In this document: one piece after another, positions 54,753-63,743 of the stretch
Layout of the letters: each line of letters starts with the position of its first letter
Numbering within the stretch: position 1 is the stretch's first letter
Origin: Chitinophaga japonensis
Lineage (GTDB): Bacteria > Bacteroidota > Bacteroidia > Chitinophagales > Chitinophagaceae
Assembly: GCF_007830125.1 (NCBI RefSeq)
Contig: NZ_VLLG01000002.1
Span: 1,124,550 to 1,188,549, forward strand
Length of the DNA: 64,000 nt
Direction: 5' to 3'
Position numbers and translations under genes: made by a program
The notes under the pieces: generated by a model
The model's database searches: none
The model's input: only the letters and a program-made list of their open reading frames with translations
What the model was told of the DNA's origin: nothing

Positions 54753-55964
54753 TCAATAAAAATACTCCGTTTTGTACGGGTACCGCTCCCGGTACAGGGT
54801 CACCACCTTCTCCATGATGGTCTTGCGCAGCTCGTCGATGTTGCGTCTTTCCAGGGCGGATATGAACACGCTGTTACCATGCGTGCGCAGGTCCCAGCTT
54901 TCCTTCAGTTGCCGCAGCATGTCCTGCTTCACTTCCGGGGCCAGCCATTTGTCAAAGGTCTGCTCTTCATACAGGTCCATCTTGTTAAAGATCATGATGG
55001 TGGGCTTGTCAAACGCTTTCAGCTCCTGCAGGGTACGGTTCACTACCTCCACCTGGTCCTCGTACTGCGGGTGGGAAATATCCACTACATGCAGCAGGAT
55101 ATCGCTTTCACGCACTTCGTCCAGGGTGGATTTAAAGCTCTCTACCAGGTGATGGGGCAGCTTGCGGATAAACCCTACGGTATCGCTCAGCAGGAAAGGC
55201 GTCTGCTCAAATACTACCTTGCGGGTGGTGGTGTCCAGCGTGGCAAACAGCTTGTTCTCGGCAAACACCTCGCTTTTGCTGAGCAGGTTCATGATGGTGC
55301 TCTTGCCTACGTTGGTATAACCTACCAGCGCCACGCGGATATATTCGCCCCGTTCCTTTCGCTGGGTCAGCGACTGCTTGTCTATTTCCGCCAGGCGCTT
55401 GCGCAGCAGGGATATCTTATCCTTTACGATACGGCGGTCCGTTTCTATTTCCGTTTCACCGGGGCCCCTGGTGCCGATACCGCCGCCCAGGCGTTCCAGG
55501 TGTGTCCACATGCCACGCAGGCGGGGTAGTATGTACTGGTACTGGGCCAGCTCTACCTGTACCTTGGCCTGCGCGGTGCGGGCGCGCCGTGCAAAAATGT
55601 CCAGTATAAGGTCGCTGCGGTCAATTACTTTTACCTTCAGCACCTTTTCAATGTTGGAGATCTGCGAGCCCGTCAGCTCGTCGTCAAATATCACCAATGA
55701 TATATCACGGCCGCTGATGAACTGCCGTACCTCCTCCAGTTTTCCTTTCCCGATAAAAGTGGCCCGGTCCGGGTGCGCCAGCTTCTGCGTATACCGCTTT
55801 ACCGTTACCGCACCGGCCGTTTCCGCCAGGAAGGCCAGCTCATCCAGGTACTCCTGTACCTGGCGCTCCGACTGCTCCTGGTGAATCAATCCTACGATCA
55901 CCGCTTTCTCTTCCTGCTGTACTACTTGTTTCTTCTCTAACAATATTGATGAAAATTTTGGCAA
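54753..55964 (-). CDS. hflX: Ribosome-associated GTPase HflX
   Basis: The 403-residue protein has the HflX N-terminal domain (ATFIGKGKLEEVRQF, SGRDISLVIFDDELTGSQ), the RLGGGIGTRGPGETEIETDRR linker signature, and GTPase motifs GYTNVGKST (G1), DTVGF (G3) and NKMD (G4). HflX binds the 50S subunit and splits stalled or hibernating ribosomes after stress. Length agrees with the family. Confidence 0.96.
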   Translation of the reverse strand: MPKFSSILLEKKQVVQQEEKAVIVGLIHQEQSERQVQEYLDELAFLAETAGAVTVKRYTQKLAHPDRATFIGKGKLEEVRQFISGRDISLVIFDDELTGSQISNIEKVLKVKVIDRSDLILDIFARRARTAQAKVQVELAQYQYILPRLRGMWTHLERLGGGIGTRGPGETEIETDRRIVKDKISLLRKRLAEIDKQSLTQRKERGEYIRVALVGYTNVGKSTIMNLLSKSEVFAENKLFATLDTTTRKVVFEQTPFLLSDTVGFIRKLPHHLVESFKSTLDEVRESDILLHVVDISHPQYEDQVEVVNRTLQELKAFDKPTIMIFNKMDLYEEQTFDKWLAPEVKQDMLRQLKESWDLRTHGNSVFISALERRNIDELRKTIMEKVVTLYRERYPYKTEYFY

Positions 55965-56062
55965 AATTAGTGAATCCCGGCCAGAGTGTACAGACTACCC
56001 CGCGCTGCGGAGCCGGCTTACGCTATTTTTCCTACATTTAACCATCCAAAAAGGTTACAACA

Positions 56063-58090
56063 ATGTATAAACCATTTTTACTGACAGGATTACTGTTCTC
56101 TACTATGACTATGGCACAGGATAAAATGACGCCCGAACTGCTCTGGCAGTTGGGAAGGGTAAGCGGCGAAACAGTGACGGCAGATGGTAAGACCGTTATT
56201 TACGGCGTAACGCGGTACAATATCGCGGAGAATAAAAGTGAAAAGAACCTGTATGCCATTCCCCTGGCCGGCGGCGAGGCCCGGCAGATCACGCAGCAGC
56301 CCGGCGCCGAAGGAGGCGTAGCGGCGCTGCAGGACGGGCAGATAGGCTACGCCTATAAAGGCCAGTGGTGGGAAATGAACGCGGACGGCTCCGGCGCCGT
56401 ACAGAAAACCAACGTACAGGACGGCATGCAGAACATCCGCCGTTCGCCGGATGGTAAGCATATCCTTTTCTCAAAGGAAGTGAAGCTCCGCAAAGTAAGC
56501 GGCAGCGATTTTTACCCGGACCTCCCAAAATCCGACGTACAGATATATGATAACCTGAACTACCGGCACTGGGATACCTGGGAGGACGGCAGCTTCCAGC
56601 ACGTGTTTTATGCCACCTATGATAACGGGCAAACCGGTACGCCGGTGGATATCATGGAAGGCGAACCTTACGATTGCCCGCAAATGCCCTTTGGCGGCGC
56701 GGAAGACATGATCTGGAGCCCCGATGGTACAAGCATCCTGTATGTATGCAAAAAGAAATCCGGGAAGGACTATGCCGTAAGCACCAACACGGACATTTAC
56801 GAATACAACCTGGCTGCCCGCAGCACCCGCAACCTCACGGAAGGCATGCCCGGTTATGATATGGCGCCCGCTTTCAGCCCCGATGGCCGCTACCTGGCCT
56901 GGCTGAGCATGGCCCGCGATGGCTATGAGGCAGACAAGAATGATATTGTGGTGATGGACCGCAACAGCGGGAAGATCAGCAATCTTACCAGGGACTGGGA
57001 CGGCACGGCTGCCGCCATCCGCTGGAGCAACGACGGACAGCAACTGTTCTTCCTGGCCGTTGTAAAGGGCACGGAGCAACTCCACGCCATCTCGCTGCAA
57101 AAGGACATGGCCGCCACTACGGCCAAACATATACGCCAGCTTACCAGCGGAGATTTTGACATCACCGGCTTTGCAGGGCAGGCGGACAACCAGTTGGTAG
57201 TGTCCCGCACGGATATGAACCATGCCACCGAGCTGTTTACCGTAGGCCTTTCCGGCGGAGAACCGCAGCCGCTGACCTCCGTGAACAAGGAAGTATATGA
57301 TAAGATCGGCCTGTGTAAAATTGAAAAACGCTGGATAAAGACCACAGACGGCAAGGAGATGCTGACCTGGGTGATATTTCCCCCGGATTTTGATCCTGCC
57401 AAAAAATATCCTACCCTGCTGTATTGCCAGGGCGGGCCGCAGGCGCCCCTCTCGCAATTCTACTCCTACCGCTGGAATTTCCAGTTAATGGCCTCCCAGG
57501 GGTACATCGTGGTAGCGCCCAACCGCCGGGGCATGCCGGGGCACGGCGTGGAATGGAACGCCTCCATCAGCAAGGACTGGGGCGGCCAGCCCATCCGCGA
57601 CTACCTGAGCGCTATTGATGCCGTAAGCCAGGAACCTTATGTAGATAAAAGCCGGCTCGGAGCAGTAGGCGCCAGCTACGGTGGTTATTCCGTATATATG
57701 CTGGCCGGGGTGCACAATAACCGTTTCAAAACCTTCATCGCACACGATGGACTGTTTGACCTGAAAAGCTGGTACGGCACCACGGAAGAGCTGTGGTTCG
57801 CCAACTGGGACATCGGCGCCTGGTGGGATGCGGCCAATAACAAAAGCTACCAGGAATTCAATCCCAGCAATTTTGCCAATAAATGGAACACGCCCATCCT
57901 GGTCATCCAGGGCGGCCGGGATTTCCGGGTAGGCATAGAGCAGGGGCTGCAGGCCTTCCAACTGGCGCAGCTAAAAGGCCTCAAAAGTAAGCTGCTGTAT
58001 TTCCCGGAAGAGAACCACTGGGTGCTGAGCGCGCAGAACGCGCTGGTATGGCAGCGGGAATTCTTTAAATGGCTGGAGGAAACACTTTAA
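56063..58090 (+). CDS. S9-family prolyl oligopeptidase/dipeptidyl-peptidase-like serine peptidase
   Basis: The 675-residue exported enzyme has a signal peptide (1-18). The N-terminal beta-propeller shows WD-like repeats (IWSPDGTSILYVC, FSPDGRYLAWLS). The C-terminal alpha/beta hydrolase has the triad Ser538 in GASYGGY, Asp620 in GGRDFRV and His652 in ENHWVL. It cleaves peptides in the periplasm, probably after Pro, Ala or acylated residues. The PaaG-like gene starts 5 bp after its stop. Confidence 0.92.
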   Translation: MYKPFLLTGLLFSTMTMAQDKMTPELLWQLGRVSGETVTADGKTVIYGVTRYNIAENKSEKNLYAIPLAGGEARQITQQPGAEGGVAALQDGQIGYAYKGQWWEMNADGSGAVQKTNVQDGMQNIRRSPDGKHILFSKEVKLRKVSGSDFYPDLPKSDVQIYDNLNYRHWDTWEDGSFQHVFYATYDNGQTGTPVDIMEGEPYDCPQMPFGGAEDMIWSPDGTSILYVCKKKSGKDYAVSTNTDIYEYNLAARSTRNLTEGMPGYDMAPAFSPDGRYLAWLSMARDGYEADKNDIVVMDRNSGKISNLTRDWDGTAAAIRWSNDGQQLFFLAVVKGTEQLHAISLQKDMAATTAKHIRQLTSGDFDITGFAGQADNQLVVSRTDMNHATELFTVGLSGGEPQPLTSVNKEVYDKIGLCKIEKRWIKTTDGKEMLTWVIFPPDFDPAKKYPTLLYCQGGPQAPLSQFYSYRWNFQLMASQGYIVVAPNRRGMPGHGVEWNASISKDWGGQPIRDYLSAIDAVSQEPYVDKSRLGAVGASYGGYSVYMLAGVHNNRFKTFIAHDGLFDLKSWYGTTEELWFANWDIGAWWDAANNKSYQEFNPSNFANKWNTPILVIQGGRDFRVGIEQGLQAFQLAQLKGLKSKLLYFPEENHWVLSAQNALVWQREFFKWLEETL

Positions 58091-58095
58091 AAACT

Positions 58096-58872
58096 ATGGA
58101 TCATCTGACCCTTCACTCTGAAAACGGCATTGCCACCATTACCCTCAACCGCCCGGAGGTGTACAACGCTTTTAATGATCCCCTGAGCTACGAACTGCAG
58201 GATGCACTGAAGCAGGTGGAAAAGGACGCGGAAGTACGGGTAGTGGTGCTCACCGGCGCCGGCAAGGCCTTCTGCAGCGGGCAGGACCTGAAAGCTTCCG
58301 CGGAAGCGGGTAACCGCAGCTTCAGCGAGTCGCTGCACAAGCGTTACAATCCCATTATCCGCGCCATCCGCAATATGCCCAAGCCGGTTATCTGCAGGCT
58401 GAACGGGGTGGCGGCAGGGGCCGGTTGTTCCCTGGCGCTGGCCTGCGACCTGGTCATTGCCAGCGAAACCGCCACGCTGATAGAGATATTCGTGAATATT
58501 GCCCTGGTGCTGGATTCCGGCTCCTCCTACTTCCTGCCCCGCACCATCGGCTACCACCGGGCTTTTGAAATGGCCACCAAAGCCTCCAGGCTTAGTGCGG
58601 CGGAAGCCCTGCAACTGGGGCTGGTAAACAGGGTGGTAAAACCGGAGGAACTGGATGCGGCCGTACAGGCGGAAGCGGAGTTTTACGCCCATGCGCCCAC
58701 CAAAGCCATCGGGCTGATGAAAAAACTGCTCACTAAAGGAATGACGGAAAACCTGGATGCCGTACTGGACTACGAGGCCTATTGCCAGGAAATTGCCGGC
58801 CGCTCAGAAGATTATCAAGAAGGCGTGCAGGCATTTATGGAGAAGCGGAAACCGGGATTCAAAGGAAAGTAA
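58096..58872 (+). CDS. Enoyl-CoA hydratase/isomerase, PaaG-like
   Basis: The 258-residue crotonase-fold enzyme starts at ATG 58096; the longer frame overlaps the peptidase gene. Oxyanion-hole segments CSGQDLKAS and GVAAGAGCSLAL are present. Asp140 in VLDSGSSYFLPR sits at the position of the catalytic Asp of PaaG, and the C-terminus GRSEDYQEGVQAFMEKRKPGFKGK resembles PaaG closely. PaaG isomerises the ring epoxide of phenylacetyl-CoA. Without other paa genes here it may act on another enoyl-CoA. Confidence 0.85.
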   Translation: MDHLTLHSENGIATITLNRPEVYNAFNDPLSYELQDALKQVEKDAEVRVVVLTGAGKAFCSGQDLKASAEAGNRSFSESLHKRYNPIIRAIRNMPKPVICRLNGVAAGAGCSLALACDLVIASETATLIEIFVNIALVLDSGSSYFLPRTIGYHRAFEMATKASRLSAAEALQLGLVNRVVKPEELDAAVQAEAEFYAHAPTKAIGLMKKLLTKGMTENLDAVLDYEAYCQEIAGRSEDYQEGVQAFMEKRKPGFKGK

Positions 58873-58877
58873 GATGA

Positions 58878-58919
58878 TATAATGAGCAGATATGCACGGG
58901 TGCATATCTGCTCATTATA
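58878..58919. terminator. Bidirectional hairpin terminator
   Basis: Twenty-base arms flank a 2-nt centre and are perfect inverted repeats (taatgagcagatatgcac core). It lies exactly between convergent stop codons, 5 bp after one and 1 bp before the other. Confidence 0.8.
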
Positions 58920-58920
58920 A

Positions 58921-59613
58921 TTATAATCCGCTGATGGCAATACCGATAGAATACGGTCTTATGTCTGCCAGATTGCTGCCATTGTCTTTGAACAGGCCGT
59001 TCAGATTATAGGAACCGTACAGGGCAAAGTTGCCATAGCCGATGCGCGCCGTGGCTGCGTAGCGCCAGGAGTTGAAGAAACGCTTATTGGCTTCTTTTAC
59101 CGTATGCTTGGCCCCGCCCAGGTTGCTGCGGGCTTTGGTATGCGCGTTCACCAGGTTGCCGATCTTCACGCCCAGCGCCGCCTTAAAGCCTTTATTGGCA
59201 TTGTCCGGCACACTGCGGTAGCGCAGCTCCAGGGGCAGCTCCAGGTAAGTGGTGGCTACCTTGTATTTGCTATAATCGTCTGTGGCGGAAACCCTGGCCA
59301 CATCGGTTGTGCCGTCGTCCATATTCAGCTCATGGTCCGGCAGCATGACGCCACTGGTGCCAATGCCCAGGCCGGCGGCCAGGCTCATCTTGGTTTTACT
59401 GATGGGAAAATCGTACATGAAGGCGATATTGAAGCCCCGGTTAAAACCGGTGCCCACGCTGTCGGGCTTGCTGGCCCAGCCGTCATAAGTAAGCGAAATA
59501 ACCAGAAAATCCCTGGAATGCGAAACAGAGGTCATCGCCTTGTTCATGGCTCCCTGGGAAAAAACACTAAAAGAGATCGCCATTAACCCAATGGTAAAAA
59601 GTATTTTTTTCAT
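58921..59613 (-). CDS. Outer-membrane beta-barrel (PorT/OMP_b-brl type) protein
   Basis: From ATG 59613 the product has 230 residues and a signal peptide (KKILFTIGLMAISFSVFSQG). The mature part is a small beta-barrel with alternating strands (GFNIAFMYDFPIS, TYLELPLELRYRS, RPYSIGIAISGL). The function is unknown. A TAAATTTG box on the minus strand at 59701-59708 could be its -7 promoter element. Confidence 0.78.
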   Translation of the reverse strand: MKKILFTIGLMAISFSVFSQGAMNKAMTSVSHSRDFLVISLTYDGWASKPDSVGTGFNRGFNIAFMYDFPISKTKMSLAAGLGIGTSGVMLPDHELNMDDGTTDVARVSATDDYSKYKVATTYLELPLELRYRSVPDNANKGFKAALGVKIGNLVNAHTKARSNLGGAKHTVKEANKRFFNSWRYAATARIGYGNFALYGSYNLNGLFKDNGSNLADIRPYSIGIAISGL

Positions 59614-59700
59614 TCGTCGAGCGTTTATCTTTTTTACAGGCCTTATTGAATTCTGCAATGACATACCCCTTATAAGGAATGTTTATCATGCTAGGTTTCA

Positions 59701-59708
59701 CAAATTTA
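59701..59708 (-). promoter_or_regulatory. Possible -7 promoter box for outer-membrane protein gene
   Basis: TAAATTTG on the minus strand matches the Bacteroidota -7 consensus TAnnTTTG, 88 bp upstream of the start codon. No clear -33 TTTG lies at the right spacing. Confidence 0.3.
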
Positions 59709-59819
59709 TAACGGCTTAGGCAAAAGAATATTAGGCAAATCTAATGGAATGTTGAACAATTTCCCCTCAAATAGCGTAATTTATTTCTTTTTCAAGTCAG
59801 TCATGCCTGAATTGTCCTA

Positions 59820-61958
59820 ATGAAGCAGCTTAAAAAACCAATCCTGATCCTGTTTCTCGTCAGCACCGCATGCTTTACCTGGCTGCTGTTCACGGAAAGG
59901 GTTTCCCTGCTGGCGGGTATTTGCGCCTTCATTCTTTATATTGTAGCCCTCCTGTGGCTGAACCGCGACATGCTGCTGCGGGAGCGTACCGAGAAAAACC
60001 TGCGGGAAAGCGAGCATAAATACCGGCAGTTGATCCAGACCACCCACGTGCTCATGTACACCTGCAACCGGGGCGGCTATTTTACCTTTATCAGCAAACA
60101 GGCCGCTGCACTGACGGGCTACACGGACGAGGAGCTGCTGAACCGGCACTATTCCGTGAACCTGGACGCCCCCACCTATGAGCGGCTCAAGGCTTTTTAC
60201 CTTAAGCAGGTGGAAGATAAAGTGCCCCGCACCCAGGTGGAGTTCGAGATCGTTACCAAAACCGGGGAACGGAAATGGGTGGAGCAGGAAGTAATGCTCG
60301 TTTATAAGAACGGGGAAATGAAGGGATACCAGTGCGTGGTAAAGGATATTACAGAAAGGGTGAAATACGAGCAGGAGCTGATCAGCGCCCGCACCGCCGC
60401 TGAGGAGGCCAGGCGGCTGCAGGAAGTATTCCTGGCCAATATGAGCCACGAGATCCGGACACCCTTGAACGGCATCATCGGCATGACCAACCTGCTGCTG
60501 GGCACACCGCTCACGGCGGAACAAAAGGAATACATCCAGGCCACCCGCCAGTCCGCCAACAACCTGCTGGCCATCGTCAATGAAATACTGGACTTCTCCA
60601 AGATCCGTTCCGGGAAAATGATCATGGAACAGATCGCGTTCAACCTGCGGGAAGTAATAGAAAAAACACTGTTCCCCCTGCAGCACCAGGCCCGGCAAAA
60701 AGGCCTGCACTATTCCCTGGACATAGCGGACGATGTGCCGGACCAACTGCTGGGCGATCCCGTACGCCTGACGCAGGTACTGGTGAACCTCGTGGAAAAC
60801 GCCATCAAGTTCACCCCCTCCGGCGCCATCCTGCTGCATTGCCGGCTGCAGGAAACCCATAACACCCAGGTACGTTTATACTTCGAGGTGAGCGATACCG
60901 GCATCGGCATACCGGAGGACAAGCTGCACATCATCTTTGAAAGCTTTACGCAGTCCAATGCAGAGCACACCCGCCAATACGGCGGTACCGGCCTGGGGCT
61001 GGCCATTACAAGAGAGCTGGTAGCGCTGCAGGGCGGCACTATCCATGTTAAAAGCAAGGAAGGCGAAGGCTCCTGCTTTTCCTTTGAAATTCCCTTCACT
61101 AAAAACCTGTTCCTGCAGGAAGCCATGCCCGGCGAAAAAACCGCTCCTCCTGTACTGCCCCGGGTATTGCAGGACAGGACCATCCTGGTGGCAGAAGACA
61201 ATACCATTAACCAGAAAGTGGTGTTCAATACCTTAAGCAAAGCAGGGGCCAGCGTAGATATTGCCGCCGATGGTAAAGAAGTGCTGGACTACCTGCAGCA
61301 TAAAACGTATGATTGCATTATTATGGATATACAAATGCCGGAAATGGACGGGTATACCACCACCATCCTGCTGCGGAGCAAAGGCATTCGCACCCCGGTT
61401 ATCGCCATGACGGCGGCGGCCATCAAGGGGGAACGGGAAAAATGCCTGGAAGCCGGTATGAATGATTATATTTCCAAACCGTTTGTGCCGGAAGAGCTAT
61501 TCATGAAAATATTAGATCACCTGGGCAATCCTATTACAATACACCTAAATAACTATCCAATGCCGATACCGGAAGATGGCTCCCCCCTTCAGAAAGCAAC
61601 GGAAATACCGCCAGCAGGAGTAGTGGACTTCCACCACCTGCGCAGCGTGGTGTTCAATGACCCGGATTATTTTAAAGAAATGCTACAGGAATTTCTCAAT
61701 ATCATGCCGCTCAACAGACAGGAGCTGGAGGAAGCGGTCCGGCAAGAACAATGGGACCAGGTGGCCTTCCTGGCGCACCGGATTAAATCCAGCCTGGGCA
61801 TCGTGCCCATTACCAATGCCCTGGAAATGACCCGCGACCTGGAGAAGGCGGCACAGGAAGCGACGGACAAACGTATTGTGCACAACAAATTACAGGAGCT
61901 GACATCCCTGCTGGACACCGCCTGCCGCGAAATTCAATTAAGAATTAATAATGAATAA
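59820..61958 (+). CDS. Hybrid sensor histidine kinase with REC and HPt domains
   Basis: The 712-residue protein has two short N-terminal membrane segments (about 8-45), a PAS domain (about 65-185, ending VKDITERVKYEQEL), a HisKA domain with His210 in MSHEIRTPLNG, an HATPase domain (NLVENAIKF, DTGIGIPEDK, GGTGLGLAI), a receiver domain with Asp503 in MDIQMPEMDG, and a C-terminal HPt domain with His653 in LAHRIKSS. This BarA/ArcB-like phosphorelay would need a separate response regulator, not seen here. The last residues of the reading frame are encoded within a heptad array. Confidence 0.93.
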   Translation: MKQLKKPILILFLVSTACFTWLLFTERVSLLAGICAFILYIVALLWLNRDMLLRERTEKNLRESEHKYRQLIQTTHVLMYTCNRGGYFTFISKQAAALTGYTDEELLNRHYSVNLDAPTYERLKAFYLKQVEDKVPRTQVEFEIVTKTGERKWVEQEVMLVYKNGEMKGYQCVVKDITERVKYEQELISARTAAEEARRLQEVFLANMSHEIRTPLNGIIGMTNLLLGTPLTAEQKEYIQATRQSANNLLAIVNEILDFSKIRSGKMIMEQIAFNLREVIEKTLFPLQHQARQKGLHYSLDIADDVPDQLLGDPVRLTQVLVNLVENAIKFTPSGAILLHCRLQETHNTQVRLYFEVSDTGIGIPEDKLHIIFESFTQSNAEHTRQYGGTGLGLAITRELVALQGGTIHVKSKEGEGSCFSFEIPFTKNLFLQEAMPGEKTAPPVLPRVLQDRTILVAEDNTINQKVVFNTLSKAGASVDIAADGKEVLDYLQHKTYDCIIMDIQMPEMDGYTTTILLRSKGIRTPVIAMTAAAIKGEREKCLEAGMNDYISKPFVPEELFMKILDHLGNPITIHLNNYPMPIPEDGSPLQKATEIPPAGVVDFHHLRSVVFNDPDYFKEMLQEFLNIMPLNRQELEEAVRQEQWDQVAFLAHRIKSSLGIVPITNALEMTRDLEKAAQEATDKRIVHNKLQELTSLLDTACREIQLRINNE

Positions 61959-62041
61959 TTAATAATACTTTTAACACAGGTGCTTCACGATGGCAATGAT
62001 GTTGCGCATAATTATTCATTATTCATTATTAATTCTTAATT
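61936..62041. repeat. Heptad inverted-arm element D (TTATTAA type)
   Basis: The left arm 61936-61959 and right arm 62018-62041 are a perfect 24-nt inverted repeat. Both flanks read as tandem 7-nt units: TTAAGAA, TTAATAA, TGAATAA, TTAATAA on the left and TTATTCA, TTATTCA, TTATTAA, TTCTTAA, TTATTAA on the right. The arms overlap the stop codon of the hybrid kinase and end next to the stop of the convergent kinase. The core is about 58 bp. Confidence 0.8.
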
Positions 62042-62042
62042 A

Positions 62043-63743
62043 TTAATTACTCACCGGCAACCGGAAATAAAACAGGCTGCCTTTCCCTTCCTCGCTTTCC
62101 AAGCCAATAACGCCACCCTGCGCTTCAATGAACTCACGGGCAATGGCCAGCCCCAGGCCGGTGCTTTTCTGGTGATGTGTGCCGGGCACCTGGTAAAAAC
62201 GTTCAAATATCTTTTCGCGGAATGCCGGCGGAATGCCCCTGCCCCTGTCCTGCACGCTGAAACTGAGCAAGTGCTCATCCTGCTGCGCCACCGTTAACAT
62301 GATCACCGAACCCCGGGGAGAATAGCGGATGGCATTGGTGAGCAGGTTTACCAGCACCCAGGCGGTTTTCTCCACGTCGGCCTGTATACGGGGCAATTGT
62401 TCCGGCACATCGGTCTGTATGGTCACCTGCTGCTGTGCGGCCTGTTGCTTTACCGTGTCCAGCGCATACTGCACTACCTGCAGCGGCGGTACAGGACGGG
62501 GCTGCAGTTGTATGTTGCCGCTTTCCACCTGGGAAAGGTTCAGCAGCTCGCTCACAATCCTGATCATGCGCTGGTTATCCTGTTTAATGCTGTCTACCAG
62601 TTCCTGTTGTTCCGCCGTCAAATGCCCGGTGCGGTCGTCCTCCAGCAGCTTAAGGCTCAGGTCCGACGAGGCCAGCGGCGTTTTCAGCTCATGCGATACC
62701 GTGGCAATGAAATGCGTTTTGGCCAGGTCCTGCTCCCGGAAGGAAGTAATATTCTTCAGGATGATCACATATCCTATCCGCTCCTGCTCATGATGAATGT
62801 CTACCTGCTCTTTGGTAAAGAAGCATTCTTTGCCTTCCACCACAATCTTCAGCGGCGCATTGTCCTGCCGGTTTACCAGGAAGCCCAGCAGGTCGTTATG
62901 CTGCGCGGCCTCCTGGGCTGGCCGTCCTACCAACTCCGTTTCCGGCATGTTCAGCAACTGCAGGGCGGGCGTATTGGCAAAGAGGATGGTGTGCTTGTTG
63001 TCAAACCCGATGGTGGCGTCCCGCAGGCTGCTGATCACGGCCTCTGCCCGCTGCTTTTCAAACATAATGCGGGCCAGGTTGCTGTGCTCGTATTCATCCA
63101 GTTGCTGCGCCATTGTATTAAAGGCGGTAGCCAGCTCCCCGAACTCGTCGCCGCTTTTAAAATGCAGGCGCTGGCTGTATTTTTTCTCTGCAATGCCTTT
63201 GATGCCTTCTGTCAGCTCATGAATGGGATTGGCAATGTACCCGGGGAAATTATATACAAAAGTAAATCCCAGTAAAAAGCAAACCCCGCTGATAATGGCA
63301 ATGTACAGCAGGGCCTTGTTGGCCGTTGCCTTCACTTTTTCGTGCTTGCCTGCTATGGCCTGCATGTTCAGGTCCATAATTACATATATGCTTTGCCGTA
63401 TGGACTGTATGGTTTTCCCCGGCGGCAGGGTATCCCGCTTCAGTTGTTCAAAAGCGGTACGCAAGTGCCCGGTGGCGGCGGCTTCTCCCGTTTCCGTCAC
63501 GTTGTCCTCCTGCTTTTTCAGTTGCTGCTCAAACCGTTGCAGTGCGCTGCGGCGGTCCAGCGACAGGGCATCCAGCGCCATCAGCATGTTCTTGCCATAT
63601 TCCAGCGTTTCATAGTTATCTTCCAGGATAATGCGCGCCTTTGCATTGAGGTTGGTGAGATAGTAGTAGCCCAACACGCTCACCAGCAGCAGCATGGCAT
63701 ACAGGAACAACACCCCCAGCGTTATTTTGGTCTTCAGCCTCAT
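62043..63743 (-). CDS. Membrane sensor histidine kinase (partner of KdpD-like sensor)
   Basis: The 566-residue kinase has two membrane segments (about 8-30 and 145-170), a HAMP domain (YIANPIHELTEGIKGIAEK), a PAS domain, a HisKA domain with His351 in TVSHELKTPLA, and an HATPase domain ending GKGSLFYFRLPVSN. Its ATG overlaps the TGA of the upstream gene (ATGA), so translation is coupled. Because that gene encodes the KdpD sensor portion, the two together probably do the job of one KdpD, phosphorylating a KdpE-type regulator outside the window. Confidence 0.9.
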   Translation of the reverse strand: MRLKTKITLGVLFLYAMLLLVSVLGYYYLTNLNAKARIILEDNYETLEYGKNMLMALDALSLDRRSALQRFEQQLKKQEDNVTETGEAAATGHLRTAFEQLKRDTLPPGKTIQSIRQSIYVIMDLNMQAIAGKHEKVKATANKALLYIAIISGVCFLLGFTFVYNFPGYIANPIHELTEGIKGIAEKKYSQRLHFKSGDEFGELATAFNTMAQQLDEYEHSNLARIMFEKQRAEAVISSLRDATIGFDNKHTILFANTPALQLLNMPETELVGRPAQEAAQHNDLLGFLVNRQDNAPLKIVVEGKECFFTKEQVDIHHEQERIGYVIILKNITSFREQDLAKTHFIATVSHELKTPLASSDLSLKLLEDDRTGHLTAEQQELVDSIKQDNQRMIRIVSELLNLSQVESGNIQLQPRPVPPLQVVQYALDTVKQQAAQQQVTIQTDVPEQLPRIQADVEKTAWVLVNLLTNAIRYSPRGSVIMLTVAQQDEHLLSFSVQDRGRGIPPAFREKIFERFYQVPGTHHQKSTGLGLAIAREFIEAQGGVIGLESEEGKGSLFYFRLPVSN

